From JAENVT01 sp039931555 (lineage in GTDB: Bacteria; Actinomycetota; Acidimicrobiia; Acidimicrobiales; Ilumatobacteraceae), in contig JBDTRP010000042.1 of the NCBI GenBank assembly GCA_039931555.1, forward strand, positions 1 to 64,000: a stretch of 64,000 bases of DNA, read 5' to 3'. The notes beneath the pieces are model-generated. The model ran no database searches. It worked only from the letters and a program-made list of their open reading frames with translations, and was not told the origin of the DNA. Below, one piece after another: positions 1 to 7,297 of this stretch (the stretch's first letter is position 1; the number at the start of each line of letters is the position of its first letter). A program made the translations under genes and the position numbers.

Positions 1-1370
1 CGTACACGCCCGTGGTGACGTCGTTCGAGTACCTCGTCGACATCCTCGGCGCCGACGTCAAGCCGATGCTCGCCGAGAAGTGGTCGCCGAACGCCGACGG
101 CAGCGTGTGGACCTTCAACCTGCGCCAAGGCGTGAAGTGGCACGACGGCACGCCGTTCACCTCCGCTGACGTCGTCGCCACGATGGATCGCTTGGCCGGA
201 AGCAACCTGAAGGCGTCGATCGCCGCCGGATCGGCGAAGGCCATCGACGACTTCACCGTCGAGATCACCCTCCTCAGCCCCGATGGCCAGTTCCCGCAGC
301 AGGTCGGCGCCTACAACCCGCAGGCGGTCATCACGCCGAAGGACTTCGTGCTCGGCACGACGCTCGACAAGCGCCCCACCGGCACCGGCGCCTTCAAGCT
401 GACCAAGTACGACCCGGCCACGGGCGCCACCTATGAGGCCAACACCGACTGGTGGGGCGGCAAGCCGTTCCTCGACAAGCTGGAGTTCATCTTCAGCGAC
501 GACCTGGCGACGCAGGTCTCAGGTCTGCAGGGCGGCGCGGCCGACGCGATCGTGCAGTTCTCGGTGGTCGGCGGCGACGCGGTGCTGAACGACAGCAACC
601 TCACGGTCGGGATCATCCACGGCTCCGCACACCGCCAGGTCTGGATGAACACTCGTGAGGGCGACTTCACCGACGTCAGGATTCGCCAGGCTGTTGCCCT
701 CGGCATCGACCGCCAGGCGTTGATCGACAACGTGCTGAAAGGCAAGGGCGACATCGGCAACGATCACCCCATCTCGCCGATCTACCCGTTCTTCGACGCC
801 ACTCAGACACAGCGGGCGCGCGACATCGAAGGGGCCAAGAAGTTGTTGGCCGATGCGGGCAAGACCGGGATGAAGGCCACGTTGTACTTCCCGAAGTTGC
901 AGGAGATCCCGCAGCTCGCCCAGTTGATCCAGAGCCAGTTGAAAGACATCGGCATGGAAGTGACATTGAAGCAGGAAGCGGTTGTCGACGGCGAGGAGTG
1001 GTGCAAGGTGTACGACTCGAAGGTCGAGCCGGCAGGCTGCGACGGCGGCATGGACTTCGGCATCGTCGACTACGGCCCGCGCGGCGTGCCCGACGTCTAC
1101 CTCGTCAAGGCCTATGCCACGGGCGAGTGGAACTCGGCGCACTACATCTCCGAGCCCTTCCGGACGGCGGTCAAGGCGTACCAGTCGTCGCTCGACCTCG
1201 ACGGCCAGAAGACGGCGATCAAAGACATCCAGAAGATCGCCAACGAGGATGTGCCCTACGTGATTCCGTACTTCTACAACTCGCTGTATGCCACAACGAA
1301 CAAGGTGACGGGCGTCGTGGTAACCGGCCTCGGGCACTTCTACTGCGGCAAGGCAGGTTTCACGGCCTGA
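1..1370 (+). CDS. ABC transporter substrate-binding protein, family 5 (5' end cut by window edge)
   Basis: Extracellular solute-binding protein of the peptide/opine/nickel class (SBP_bac_5) that would deliver substrate to the permeases encoded downstream. The frame is already open at base 3, so the true start and signal peptide lie outside the window. The family signature is visible early: W-x-F-x-LR-x-GVKWHDG-x-PFT-x-DVV. The C-terminus is complete at the TGA at 1368-1370. The ligand cannot be read from sequence. The sarcosine-oxidase-like and methylamine genes nearby make an N-methylated amine, opine or small peptide plausible, but that is inference. It is separated from the permease genes by a strong stem-loop. 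Confidence 0.9.
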   Translation, partial: YTPVVTSFEYLVDILGADVKPMLAEKWSPNADGSVWTFNLRQGVKWHDGTPFTSADVVATMDRLAGSNLKASIAAGSAKAIDDFTVEITLLSPDGQFPQQVGAYNPQAVITPKDFVLGTTLDKRPTGTGAFKLTKYDPATGATYEANTDWWGGKPFLDKLEFIFSDDLATQVSGLQGGAADAIVQFSVVGGDAVLNDSNLTVGIIHGSAHRQVWMNTREGDFTDVRIRQAVALGIDRQALIDNVLKGKGDIGNDHPISPIYPFFDATQTQRARDIEGAKKLLADAGKTGMKATLYFPKLQEIPQLAQLIQSQLKDIGMEVTLKQEAVVDGEEWCKVYDSKVEPAGCDGGMDFGIVDYGPRGVPDVYLVKAYATGEWNSAHYISEPFRTAVKAYQSSLDLDGQKTAIKDIQKIANEDVPYVIPYFYNSLYATTNKVTGVVVTGLGHFYCGKAGFTA

Positions 1371-1392
1371 GCCTCGGCTCCAATCGAATAAG

Positions 1393-1442
1393 GTCTGGCC
1401 TGTGTGGTCGCCGCCTCGGTGTGGCGTCGGCACAGGCCAGAC
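1393..1442 (+). promoter_or_regulatory. Intercistronic stem-loop after the binding-protein gene
   Basis: Perfect 12-bp inverted repeat: GTCTGGCCTGTG at 1393-1404 pairs with CACAGGCCAGAC at 1431-1442, with a GC-rich spacer that can extend the stem. No U-run follows, so it looks more like an mRNA-stabilising or partial-termination hairpin than a full terminator. Such hairpins often let the binding protein be made in excess over the permeases. Confidence 0.7.
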
Positions 1443-1490
1443 GGCTATATCTCGTCGTTCGTATCCGATTGAACCCACGAAGGAGGCACC

Positions 1491-2444
1491 ATGGGCCGGT
1501 ATCTGCTGCGGCGCTTGGCGTCGGCCGTGGTCACGCTGTGGCTGCTGGCCACGATCGTGTTCCTCATCGTCAACGTCATTCCCGGCGACGTCGGCCGCAG
1601 GGTCCTCGGCCCCTTCGCCTTGAAAGAGGACGTGGCCCTCTTCAATCACCGGATCGGCACCGATCGTCCGCTGATCAACCAGTACTTCTCGTCGATTCGT
1701 CGGGTGTTCACGCTCGACTTCGGGAACTCGTATGTCAGCGGCGACCTGGTGAGGAAGATCGTCTATCCAGCCCTGTTCCGTTCCGGGAAGTTGGCGCTGC
1801 TGGCGTTCGTCATCACGATCCCGGTCGCCATCGCTGCCGGGATATTCGCGGCTCGCCGACAGGACAAGGTGTCCGATCGAGTCGTCGTCAACACCGGCTT
1901 GGCAACGTCGTCGATACCCGAGTTCGTCACTGCGGCCGTATTGATGTCGATCTTCTGCGTGCACTGGAAGCTCGGTAAGGTGTTCGCCGACCCGCCGAGC
2001 GGCACATCGGTGATCGGTCAACTCCGGTATCTCCTGTTGCCTGCGTTGGCGATGGTGATCGCCTACTTCGGATACATCGCCCGAATGTCTCGCGCCGGGG
2101 TCATCCACGGACTGCAATCCGACTATGCCCGCACGGCGACGATGAAGGGCCTCTCGAAGGGGCAGGTGATGCGCAGGCACATCTTGCGCAATGCACTGGC
2201 GCCGACGATCACGGTGATCAGCGTGCAGATCGGATACCTGTTCGGCGGCATCATCGGTGTCGAAAAAGTGTTCAACTACCACGGCCTGGGCTCGACCATG
2301 CTCAGCGCCGTGATCAGCAAGGACGTGCCCGTTCTGCAAGGCGCCGTGCTGCTCGTCGGCATCATCTACATGATCTCGACACTGCTCGCCGACGTGCTCA
2401 TTGCATTTCTCAATCCGCGTGTTCGACTGGAGACAGCACGATGA
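1491..2444 (+). CDS. ABC transporter permease, DppB/OppB type
   Basis: Inner-membrane permease of a peptide-type importer, 317 aa, the usual length for the DppB class. It begins with a short basic N-terminus and a first membrane helix (about residues 10-32), followed by several further helices. The conserved cytoplasmic EAA loop, contacting the ATPase, is at about residues 217-240 (GLSKGQVMRRHILRNAL). An AAGGAGG Shine-Dalgarno just before the ATG at 1491 fixes the start. Its stop overlaps the start of the next permease by 4 bp, so the two are translationally coupled. Confidence 0.93.
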   Translation: MGRYLLRRLASAVVTLWLLATIVFLIVNVIPGDVGRRVLGPFALKEDVALFNHRIGTDRPLINQYFSSIRRVFTLDFGNSYVSGDLVRKIVYPALFRSGKLALLAFVITIPVAIAAGIFAARRQDKVSDRVVVNTGLATSSIPEFVTAAVLMSIFCVHWKLGKVFADPPSGTSVIGQLRYLLLPALAMVIAYFGYIARMSRAGVIHGLQSDYARTATMKGLSKGQVMRRHILRNALAPTITVISVQIGYLFGGIIGVEKVFNYHGLGSTMLSAVISKDVPVLQGAVLLVGIIYMISTLLADVLIAFLNPRVRLETAR

Positions 2445-3430
2445 GCGACTCAAACGAGTTCCACCCCCGGCCCGAAGAGATCATCTCCACACCCGGCGCC
2501 GATGTGTTCGTGCCGCACACTTCGCTGACCAGTACGGCCACCCCCCCGACGACGCCGGCGGAGATCGAGTTGAGTGGTGTCGTGCAGGTCAGCGAGCGTC
2601 AACTGGCCCGCCGAGAGAACTGGCGGTTGATCCGGCGCCGGCCGGCGTTCATCATCGGCGTGTTCATCGTGCTGGTCTGGACGGCCTGTGCCGTCCTCGG
2701 TGACCGCATCACACCGCACAGCCCGCTCGACTACCGAGCGGGAACGCATCTGTCGCCGCGTGCCAAGTTCCCGTTCGGAACTGACGAACAAGGCCGCGAC
2801 GTGCTGTCGCGTGTGATGGCCGGTGCCCGCGACGTCCTCAAGGTTGCCCCGTTGGCCGCCCTGCTCGGCGTGCTCTTCGGTGTGATCGTCGGCATGATCA
2901 TGGGGTACTTCGGCGGCTGGCTCGACAACGTGCTGAGCCGGATCGTGGAAGCGTTCCTGGCGTTGCCGGTGATCCTCCTCGCACTGCTGGCGGTCACCAC
3001 GCTCGGTGCTTCCCCGGCGGTGGTGATCGGCGTGGTCGCCGCGTTGTTCACCCCGGTCGTCGCTCGAACGGTGCGATCTGCGGTGCTCGCCGAACGCGAC
3101 CTCGACTACGTCACATCGGCCAAGCTGCGCGGTGAGTCGTCGGCGTTCGTGATGTTCAGAGAGATCCTGCCGAACGTCAGCGGGCCGATCATCGTCGAGC
3201 TCACCGTGCGCATCGGTTACGCCGTGTTCACCGTCGCCACGCTGGCGTTCGTCAGTGCTGGGCCGCAGCCCCCATCACCCGACTGGGGCGCTCAGGTCAG
3301 CGATGCCTTCCGCGTCATCAGCGCCGGCATTTGGTGGACCACGTTCTTCCCTGCAGCGGCCATCGCCAGCCTCGTCATCGCCGTCAATCTCATCGCCGAC
3401 TCCGTGCAGTCGGTGTTGGAGGCATCATGA
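2441..3430 (+). CDS. ABC transporter permease, DppC/OppC type
   Basis: Second permease of the importer, 329 aa. It has a long Pro/Thr-rich cytoplasmic N-terminus of about 65 residues, an OppC-type first helix (IIGVFIVLVWTACAVL), and the typical loop ending in FGTDEQGRDVLSRV. The EAA loop for ATPase docking is near residues 227-246 (KLRGESSAFVMFREILPNV). It overlaps the DppB-like gene upstream and the ATPase gene downstream by 4 bp each, so all three are one translation unit. Confidence 0.93.
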   Translation: MSDSNEFHPRPEEIISTPGADVFVPHTSLTSTATPPTTPAEIELSGVVQVSERQLARRENWRLIRRRPAFIIGVFIVLVWTACAVLGDRITPHSPLDYRAGTHLSPRAKFPFGTDEQGRDVLSRVMAGARDVLKVAPLAALLGVLFGVIVGMIMGYFGGWLDNVLSRIVEAFLALPVILLALLAVTTLGASPAVVIGVVAALFTPVVARTVRSAVLAERDLDYVTSAKLRGESSAFVMFREILPNVSGPIIVELTVRIGYAVFTVATLAFVSAGPQPPSPDWGAQVSDAFRVISAGIWWTTFFPAAAIASLVIAVNLIADSVQSVLEAS

Positions 3431-5463
3431 CCACCATCTCGGCACCCTCGACCACGACGGCACTTGCCGTCGAAGACCTCGAGGTCGTCTACACCGTCCG
3501 CGGCGTCGATCGCGCAGTGCTGCGCGGCGTGTCGTTCAGCATCGCCCCGGGCGAGGCCTACGGCCTGGTCGGTGAAAGTGGATGCGGAAAGTCGACCACT
3601 GCCTACGCAGCGCTGCGTTACCTACCGCGCAACGGCAAGATCGTCGGCGGCCGCGTGCTCGTTGGTGGCGACGATGTCACCAACATGACCACGTCGCAGT
3701 TGCAGAGCTTCCGGGCCACCGAGGCATCGATGGTGTACCAGGACCCGGCGCAGGCGATGAACCCGTCGGTCAAGATCGGTCGGCAGTTGATCGAGAGCTT
3801 CGTGCTGCTCGGCCAGTCCAAGGCCGACGCCGCGAAGTCGGCCCTCGAGTCACTGGATCGAGTGCGGATAGCGGACCCGGCGCGAGTGATGGACCGGTAC
3901 CCGTTCCAACTGTCCGGTGGGATGCAGCAGCGTGTGGTCATCGCCATGGCGTTGGCCTGCGACCCCAAGCTGCTCGTGCTCGACGAGCCGACCACCGGCC
4001 TCGATGCCACGGTCGAGGCCGAGGTGCTCGACCTGGTTCGGGTGCTGCGCAAGGAGAGTAACGCGGCTGTGCTGCTGATCGCCCACAACCTGGGCATCAT
4101 CCGTTCGTTGTGCGACCGGGTCGGTGTGATGTACGCCGGGCGAATCGTGGAGGAAGGCCCCAGCCATCAGGTGTTCGACGATCCTCAGCACCCGTACACG
4201 GTCGGTCTGCTGCGTTCCCTGCCCAGGCACGGCGTGCGCAAGACCGAGCGAGCACTCGCCACCATCCCGGGCATGCTGCCGCTGATCGGCAGCAACTTGC
4301 CAACGTGCGTGTTCCTCGACCGCTGTCCGCTGGCCGACGAGACGTGTCGCACCGTAGTGCCCCCGGTGGCTCCGGTGGGCGCCGACGGCCTGCGGTTCAC
4401 TCGGTGCCATCACCCCGACCGCATCCCGGAGATGATCGAAGCGCTGCCCGACGCGCCGATTGGGATCCTGGCCCCATCGGACGCCAACCCCGAGGTGCTC
4501 GAGCTCACCAATCTTTCCAAGACGTTCAAGCAGCGCGGTTCGGAGGTGCCTGCACTGGTCGATGTCGACCTCCAACTGGCGGAAGGCGAAACGCTCGGCA
4601 TCGTCGGCGAGTCGGGTTCGGGCAAGTCAACGCTCGCCAAGACCATCCTCGGCATCGAGTCGGCAGACAGCGGCGGAGAAGTCGCGCTCGACGGCAACAC
4701 GGTCGCACCCAACACCTCGTCGCGCAGCACCGCCGACAAGCGGGCGATGCAGATGGTGTTCCAGAACCCCGACTCGGCATTGAACCGCAGCTGGTCGGTG
4801 CGGCGGATCCTGACGCGCAGCGTCGAGAAGCTCACCGGTATCAAGGGCGACGCGGCCAACAAACGCGTCGAGGCGTTGGCCGCCCACTTGCGTCTGACGC
4901 CCCGTCACCTCGACCTCAAGCCGCGGCAACTGTCGGGCGGGCTGAAGCAGCGCGTGGCGATCGCTCGAGCCTTCGCCGGCGATCCTCGCATCGTCGTGTG
5001 CGACGAGCCCACCAGCGCGCTCGACGTCTCCGTGCAGGCGGCCATCCTCAACCTGCTGGCCGACCTGCAGGCCGAGGAGAAGGTCAGCTACGTTTTCATC
5101 ACCCACGACATGGGCGTGGTGCGCTACCTGGCCGACCGCATCGCGGTGATGTACCTCGGTCGTATCCAGGAGGTCGGGCCCACCGACGACGTGTTCAACG
5201 GGCCCAACCACCCGTACACCGAGGCACTGTTGTCGGCGATTCCCAGTGTCGATGGCGAGCCGACGTCGCGCATCCGCCTCGAAGGTGAGATCCCGTCGCC
5301 GGCCAACCCGCCGACCGGTTGCGTGTTCCACCCGCGGTGCCCGCGTGTGATCCCCGGGGTGTGCGAGGTGACCGAGCCACTGCTGCTCGAGGTCGGTCCC
5401 GGCCACGCGATGCGCTGCCACATCCCCATCGACGAGCTGCGGCGGCTGCAGAGCAGCCCCTGA
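3427..5463 (+). CDS. Fused dipeptide-type ABC ATPase (DppD-DppF fusion)
   Basis: Double ATP-binding subunit, 678 aa from the ATG at 3427, which overlaps the permease stop in an ATGA. The first nucleotide-binding domain has Walker A GESGCGKST (about residue 52), signature LSGGM (about 161) and Walker B LLVLDEPTTGLD. The second has GESGSGKST (about 394), LSGGL (about 504) and VVCDEPTSALD. Each is followed by the oligopeptide-transporter C-terminal Cys motif (CVFLDRCPLADETC; GCVFHPRCP). Both sites look catalytically intact. Fusion of the two ATPases in one chain is known in this family. An in-frame upstream extension to 3331 lies inside the permease gene and is not needed. Confidence 0.93.
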   Translation: MTTISAPSTTTALAVEDLEVVYTVRGVDRAVLRGVSFSIAPGEAYGLVGESGCGKSTTAYAALRYLPRNGKIVGGRVLVGGDDVTNMTTSQLQSFRATEASMVYQDPAQAMNPSVKIGRQLIESFVLLGQSKADAAKSALESLDRVRIADPARVMDRYPFQLSGGMQQRVVIAMALACDPKLLVLDEPTTGLDATVEAEVLDLVRVLRKESNAAVLLIAHNLGIIRSLCDRVGVMYAGRIVEEGPSHQVFDDPQHPYTVGLLRSLPRHGVRKTERALATIPGMLPLIGSNLPTCVFLDRCPLADETCRTVVPPVAPVGADGLRFTRCHHPDRIPEMIEALPDAPIGILAPSDANPEVLELTNLSKTFKQRGSEVPALVDVDLQLAEGETLGIVGESGSGKSTLAKTILGIESADSGGEVALDGNTVAPNTSSRSTADKRAMQMVFQNPDSALNRSWSVRRILTRSVEKLTGIKGDAANKRVEALAAHLRLTPRHLDLKPRQLSGGLKQRVAIARAFAGDPRIVVCDEPTSALDVSVQAAILNLLADLQAEEKVSYVFITHDMGVVRYLADRIAVMYLGRIQEVGPTDDVFNGPNHPYTEALLSAIPSVDGEPTSRIRLEGEIPSPANPPTGCVFHPRCPRVIPGVCEVTEPLLLEVGPGHAMRCHIPIDELRRLQSSP

Positions 5464-5475
5464 CCTCGGAGGTAG

Positions 5476-5712
5476 TCAGTCGACGAAGCGATCGAGGCTG
5501 GTGTCGCGGCGCGCCGTGTGCCAGCGATGGCACCCGGCCTCGTGGAACCAGCGCTCGGTCTGCACGCCGTCGGCGTTGGTGAACATCCAGACGCGATCGA
5601 GGTCGCGATCGAACTCGCCGGTCAGCTGCGCCGGCGACTCGGGCAGCTCGCCGCCGAAGCGGAACTCCTCGACCGGGCGAGGACCGCAGTTCGGGCACGT
5701 GATCGTCAGCAT
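5476..5712 (-). CDS. soxD: Sarcosine oxidase delta subunit family protein
   Basis: Small zinc-binding subunit, 78 aa, slightly shorter than the usual 85-100. The N-terminal CPNCGPRPVEEF and the distal H-x2-GCHRW-x4-R supply the Cys/Cys/His/Cys ligands typical of SoxD. In TSOX-type enzymes this subunit sits against the alpha and beta chains. The ATG overlaps the soxB stop by one base (TGATG). It is the last gene of the four-gene operon and ends 12 bp from the convergent ABC transporter gene. Confidence 0.85.
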   Translation of the reverse strand: MLTITCPNCGPRPVEEFRFGGELPESPAQLTGEFDRDLDRVWMFTNADGVQTERWFHEAGCHRWHTARRDTSLDRFVD

Positions 5713-6920
5713 CAGCGCGTTCCCGTCGAGCCCTGGTCGGCCATCGGGTGGTCGGCGCCGAAGCGTGACAAGGCGAAGGGCGCGATGAGATCGGGCGTTC
5801 GGCCGGTGGCGATCAGCTCGGCCATCTGCTCGCCGCCGGCCGGGATGCCCTTGAATCCCCACGTGCCCCAACCGGTGCTGATCACGAGACCGTCGACACC
5901 GGTGAAGCCCATGATCGGGGAGAAGTCGGCGGAGATGTCGCACCGGCCGGTCCACTGGCGAAGGATCTTGAGGTCGCGGACGAACGGCAGGATCAACGCC
6001 ATCTTCAGTGAGCACGATTGCAGGAACTGGAACGAGGATTGCCGCGAGTAGCTCGATTCGCGTTCGAACTCGTGCCCGATCAGCATCTGCCCGCGGGCGG
6101 TCTGCGAGACGTAGCAGAGCAGATCCGTCGACGACACGATGGGCCCGAGGCCCTGCGCGTACCCGTTGGTGACGAACGCTTGCAGCGGGTGCGTGCGGAC
6201 GGGCAGACGCAGCCCGGCGTGTGCAGCAATGGTCGATACGTCGCCGCCGACCGCGCTCATCACCGTTCCGGCGCTGATGTCGCCGCGCGAGGTCTTCACA
6301 CCCACCACCCGATCGCCGTCGCGCAACAACCCGGTCACCCGCGTGCCCTGCATCACGTGCACGCCGCGTTGCATTGCGCCCTGCGCGTAGGCCCACACGA
6401 CTCGGTCGTGGCGCGCCGACGAGCCGGGCACGTGGTACGACGCGCCCAACACGGGGTAGCGGCCTCCGCCGGTGAGATCGATCTGCGGGCACAGTCGCTT
6501 GACCTCCATCGGGTCGATCAGCAACGTCTCGACGCCGCAGGCTTGGTTGAGCTGCACCCGCGATCGCTCGGCGCGCATGCCCGACTCGGTGTGCGCCATC
6601 CAGATGAGGCCTTTGGTGGCGTGCATGATCCAACACCCGGTCTCGTCCTCCAGTTCCCGGTACAGCTCGACACTGTGGTTGTAGAACCGGATCGACTCGG
6701 GGATGCCGTAGTTGGCCCGGATGATCGTGGTGTTGCGCCCGGAGTTGCCGGAGCCGATGTAGTCGGCCTCGATGACCGCGACGTTGGTGATGCCGTGCCG
6801 CGTCGCCAGGTAGTACGCGGTCGCCAGGCCGTGGCCGCCGCCGCCGATGATCACGACGTCGTAGCTGGCCCTGGGTTCGTGCCACGTCAGCTCCAGCAGG
6901 GTCTCGACGAACTCGTTCAC
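5712..6920 (-). CDS. soxB: Sarcosine oxidase beta subunit family FAD oxidoreductase
   Basis: DAO-fold flavoprotein of 402 aa, the amine-oxidising subunit of heterotetrameric sarcosine oxidase and related N-methyl amino acid enzymes. An N-terminal lead (ELTWHEPRASYDVVIIGGGGHGLATAYYL) carries the FAD dinucleotide motif at about residues 20-35. The C-terminus has GWGTWGFKGIPAGGEQMAELI, typical of SoxB. I chose the GTG at 6920 because it overlaps the gamma-subunit stop as GTGA and gives the conserved SoxB N-terminus; longer frames run into soxG. It would convert sarcosine or a related N-methyl amine and pass a one-carbon unit to the alpha-subunit folate site. Confidence 0.88.
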   Translation of the reverse strand: MNEFVETLLELTWHEPRASYDVVIIGGGGHGLATAYYLATRHGITNVAVIEADYIGSGNSGRNTTIIRANYGIPESIRFYNHSVELYRELEDETGCWIMHATKGLIWMAHTESGMRAERSRVQLNQACGVETLLIDPMEVKRLCPQIDLTGGGRYPVLGASYHVPGSSARHDRVVWAYAQGAMQRGVHVMQGTRVTGLLRDGDRVVGVKTSRGDISAGTVMSAVGGDVSTIAAHAGLRLPVRTHPLQAFVTNGYAQGLGPIVSSTDLLCYVSQTARGQMLIGHEFERESSYSRQSSFQFLQSCSLKMALILPFVRDLKILRQWTGRCDISADFSPIMGFTGVDGLVISTGWGTWGFKGIPAGGEQMAELIATGRTPDLIAPFALSRFGADHPMADQGSTGTR

Positions 6921-7297
6921 CAGAGCCGCTCCGAGAGTTCGTGGGCCAGACCGGCCGACACGACCAGCAACACGTGCTCCGGGCCGATCAGGATCTTGGC
7001 CGGCACGCCGGCGATCAGGCCCTGGCCCAGCGTGCCGTCGGCAGGCAGCGGCCATTCGATGTGGTTGGTGACGCCGTCGAACTCGGCGGGCGTCAGGCGC
7101 CAGTGCACGAACGCATACTCGGGTTCGACGATCGCGAACGGATCGTCGACGGAGAGCGTCGCCGCATCGGTGACGATCGCATCGTCGGGGGCGATGCGCA
7201 GCATCGTCGCGCCGTTCGGCAACGCCACGGCATCGAGCGCAGCCGGCTTGGCCACGACACGCAACCCGTGCAGTTGCTCAGGCGCGCGCACGGGCAC
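6917..7297 (-). CDS. soxG: Sarcosine oxidase gamma subunit family protein
   Basis: Small subunit, up to 126 aa from a GTG at 7297, related in fold to GcvT domains and needed for assembly in heterotetrameric sarcosine oxidases. It lacks catalytic motifs. It overlaps the 3' end of the alpha gene by 20 bp and the beta start by 4 bp. Sequence conservation in this subunit is normally low, so the call rests partly on its position between alpha and beta genes. The start could be slightly downstream. Confidence 0.75.
   Translation of the reverse strand: MPVRAPEQLHGLRVVAKPAALDAVALPNGATMLRIAPDDAIVTDAATLSVDDPFAIVEPEYAFVHWRLTPAEFDGVTNHIEWPLPADGTLGQGLIAGVPAKILIGPEHVLLVVSAGLAHELSERLW

Noticed and set aside
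519..2453. A 644-codon antisense frame
   Set aside because: It is a shadow of the ABC binding-protein and permease genes, with low-complexity His/Arg/Asp composition and no domain.
3331..3426. A 32-codon upstream extension of the fused ATPase
   Set aside because: It lies inside the permease gene; the ATG at 3427 forms the usual ATGA overlap and begins the ATPase fold.
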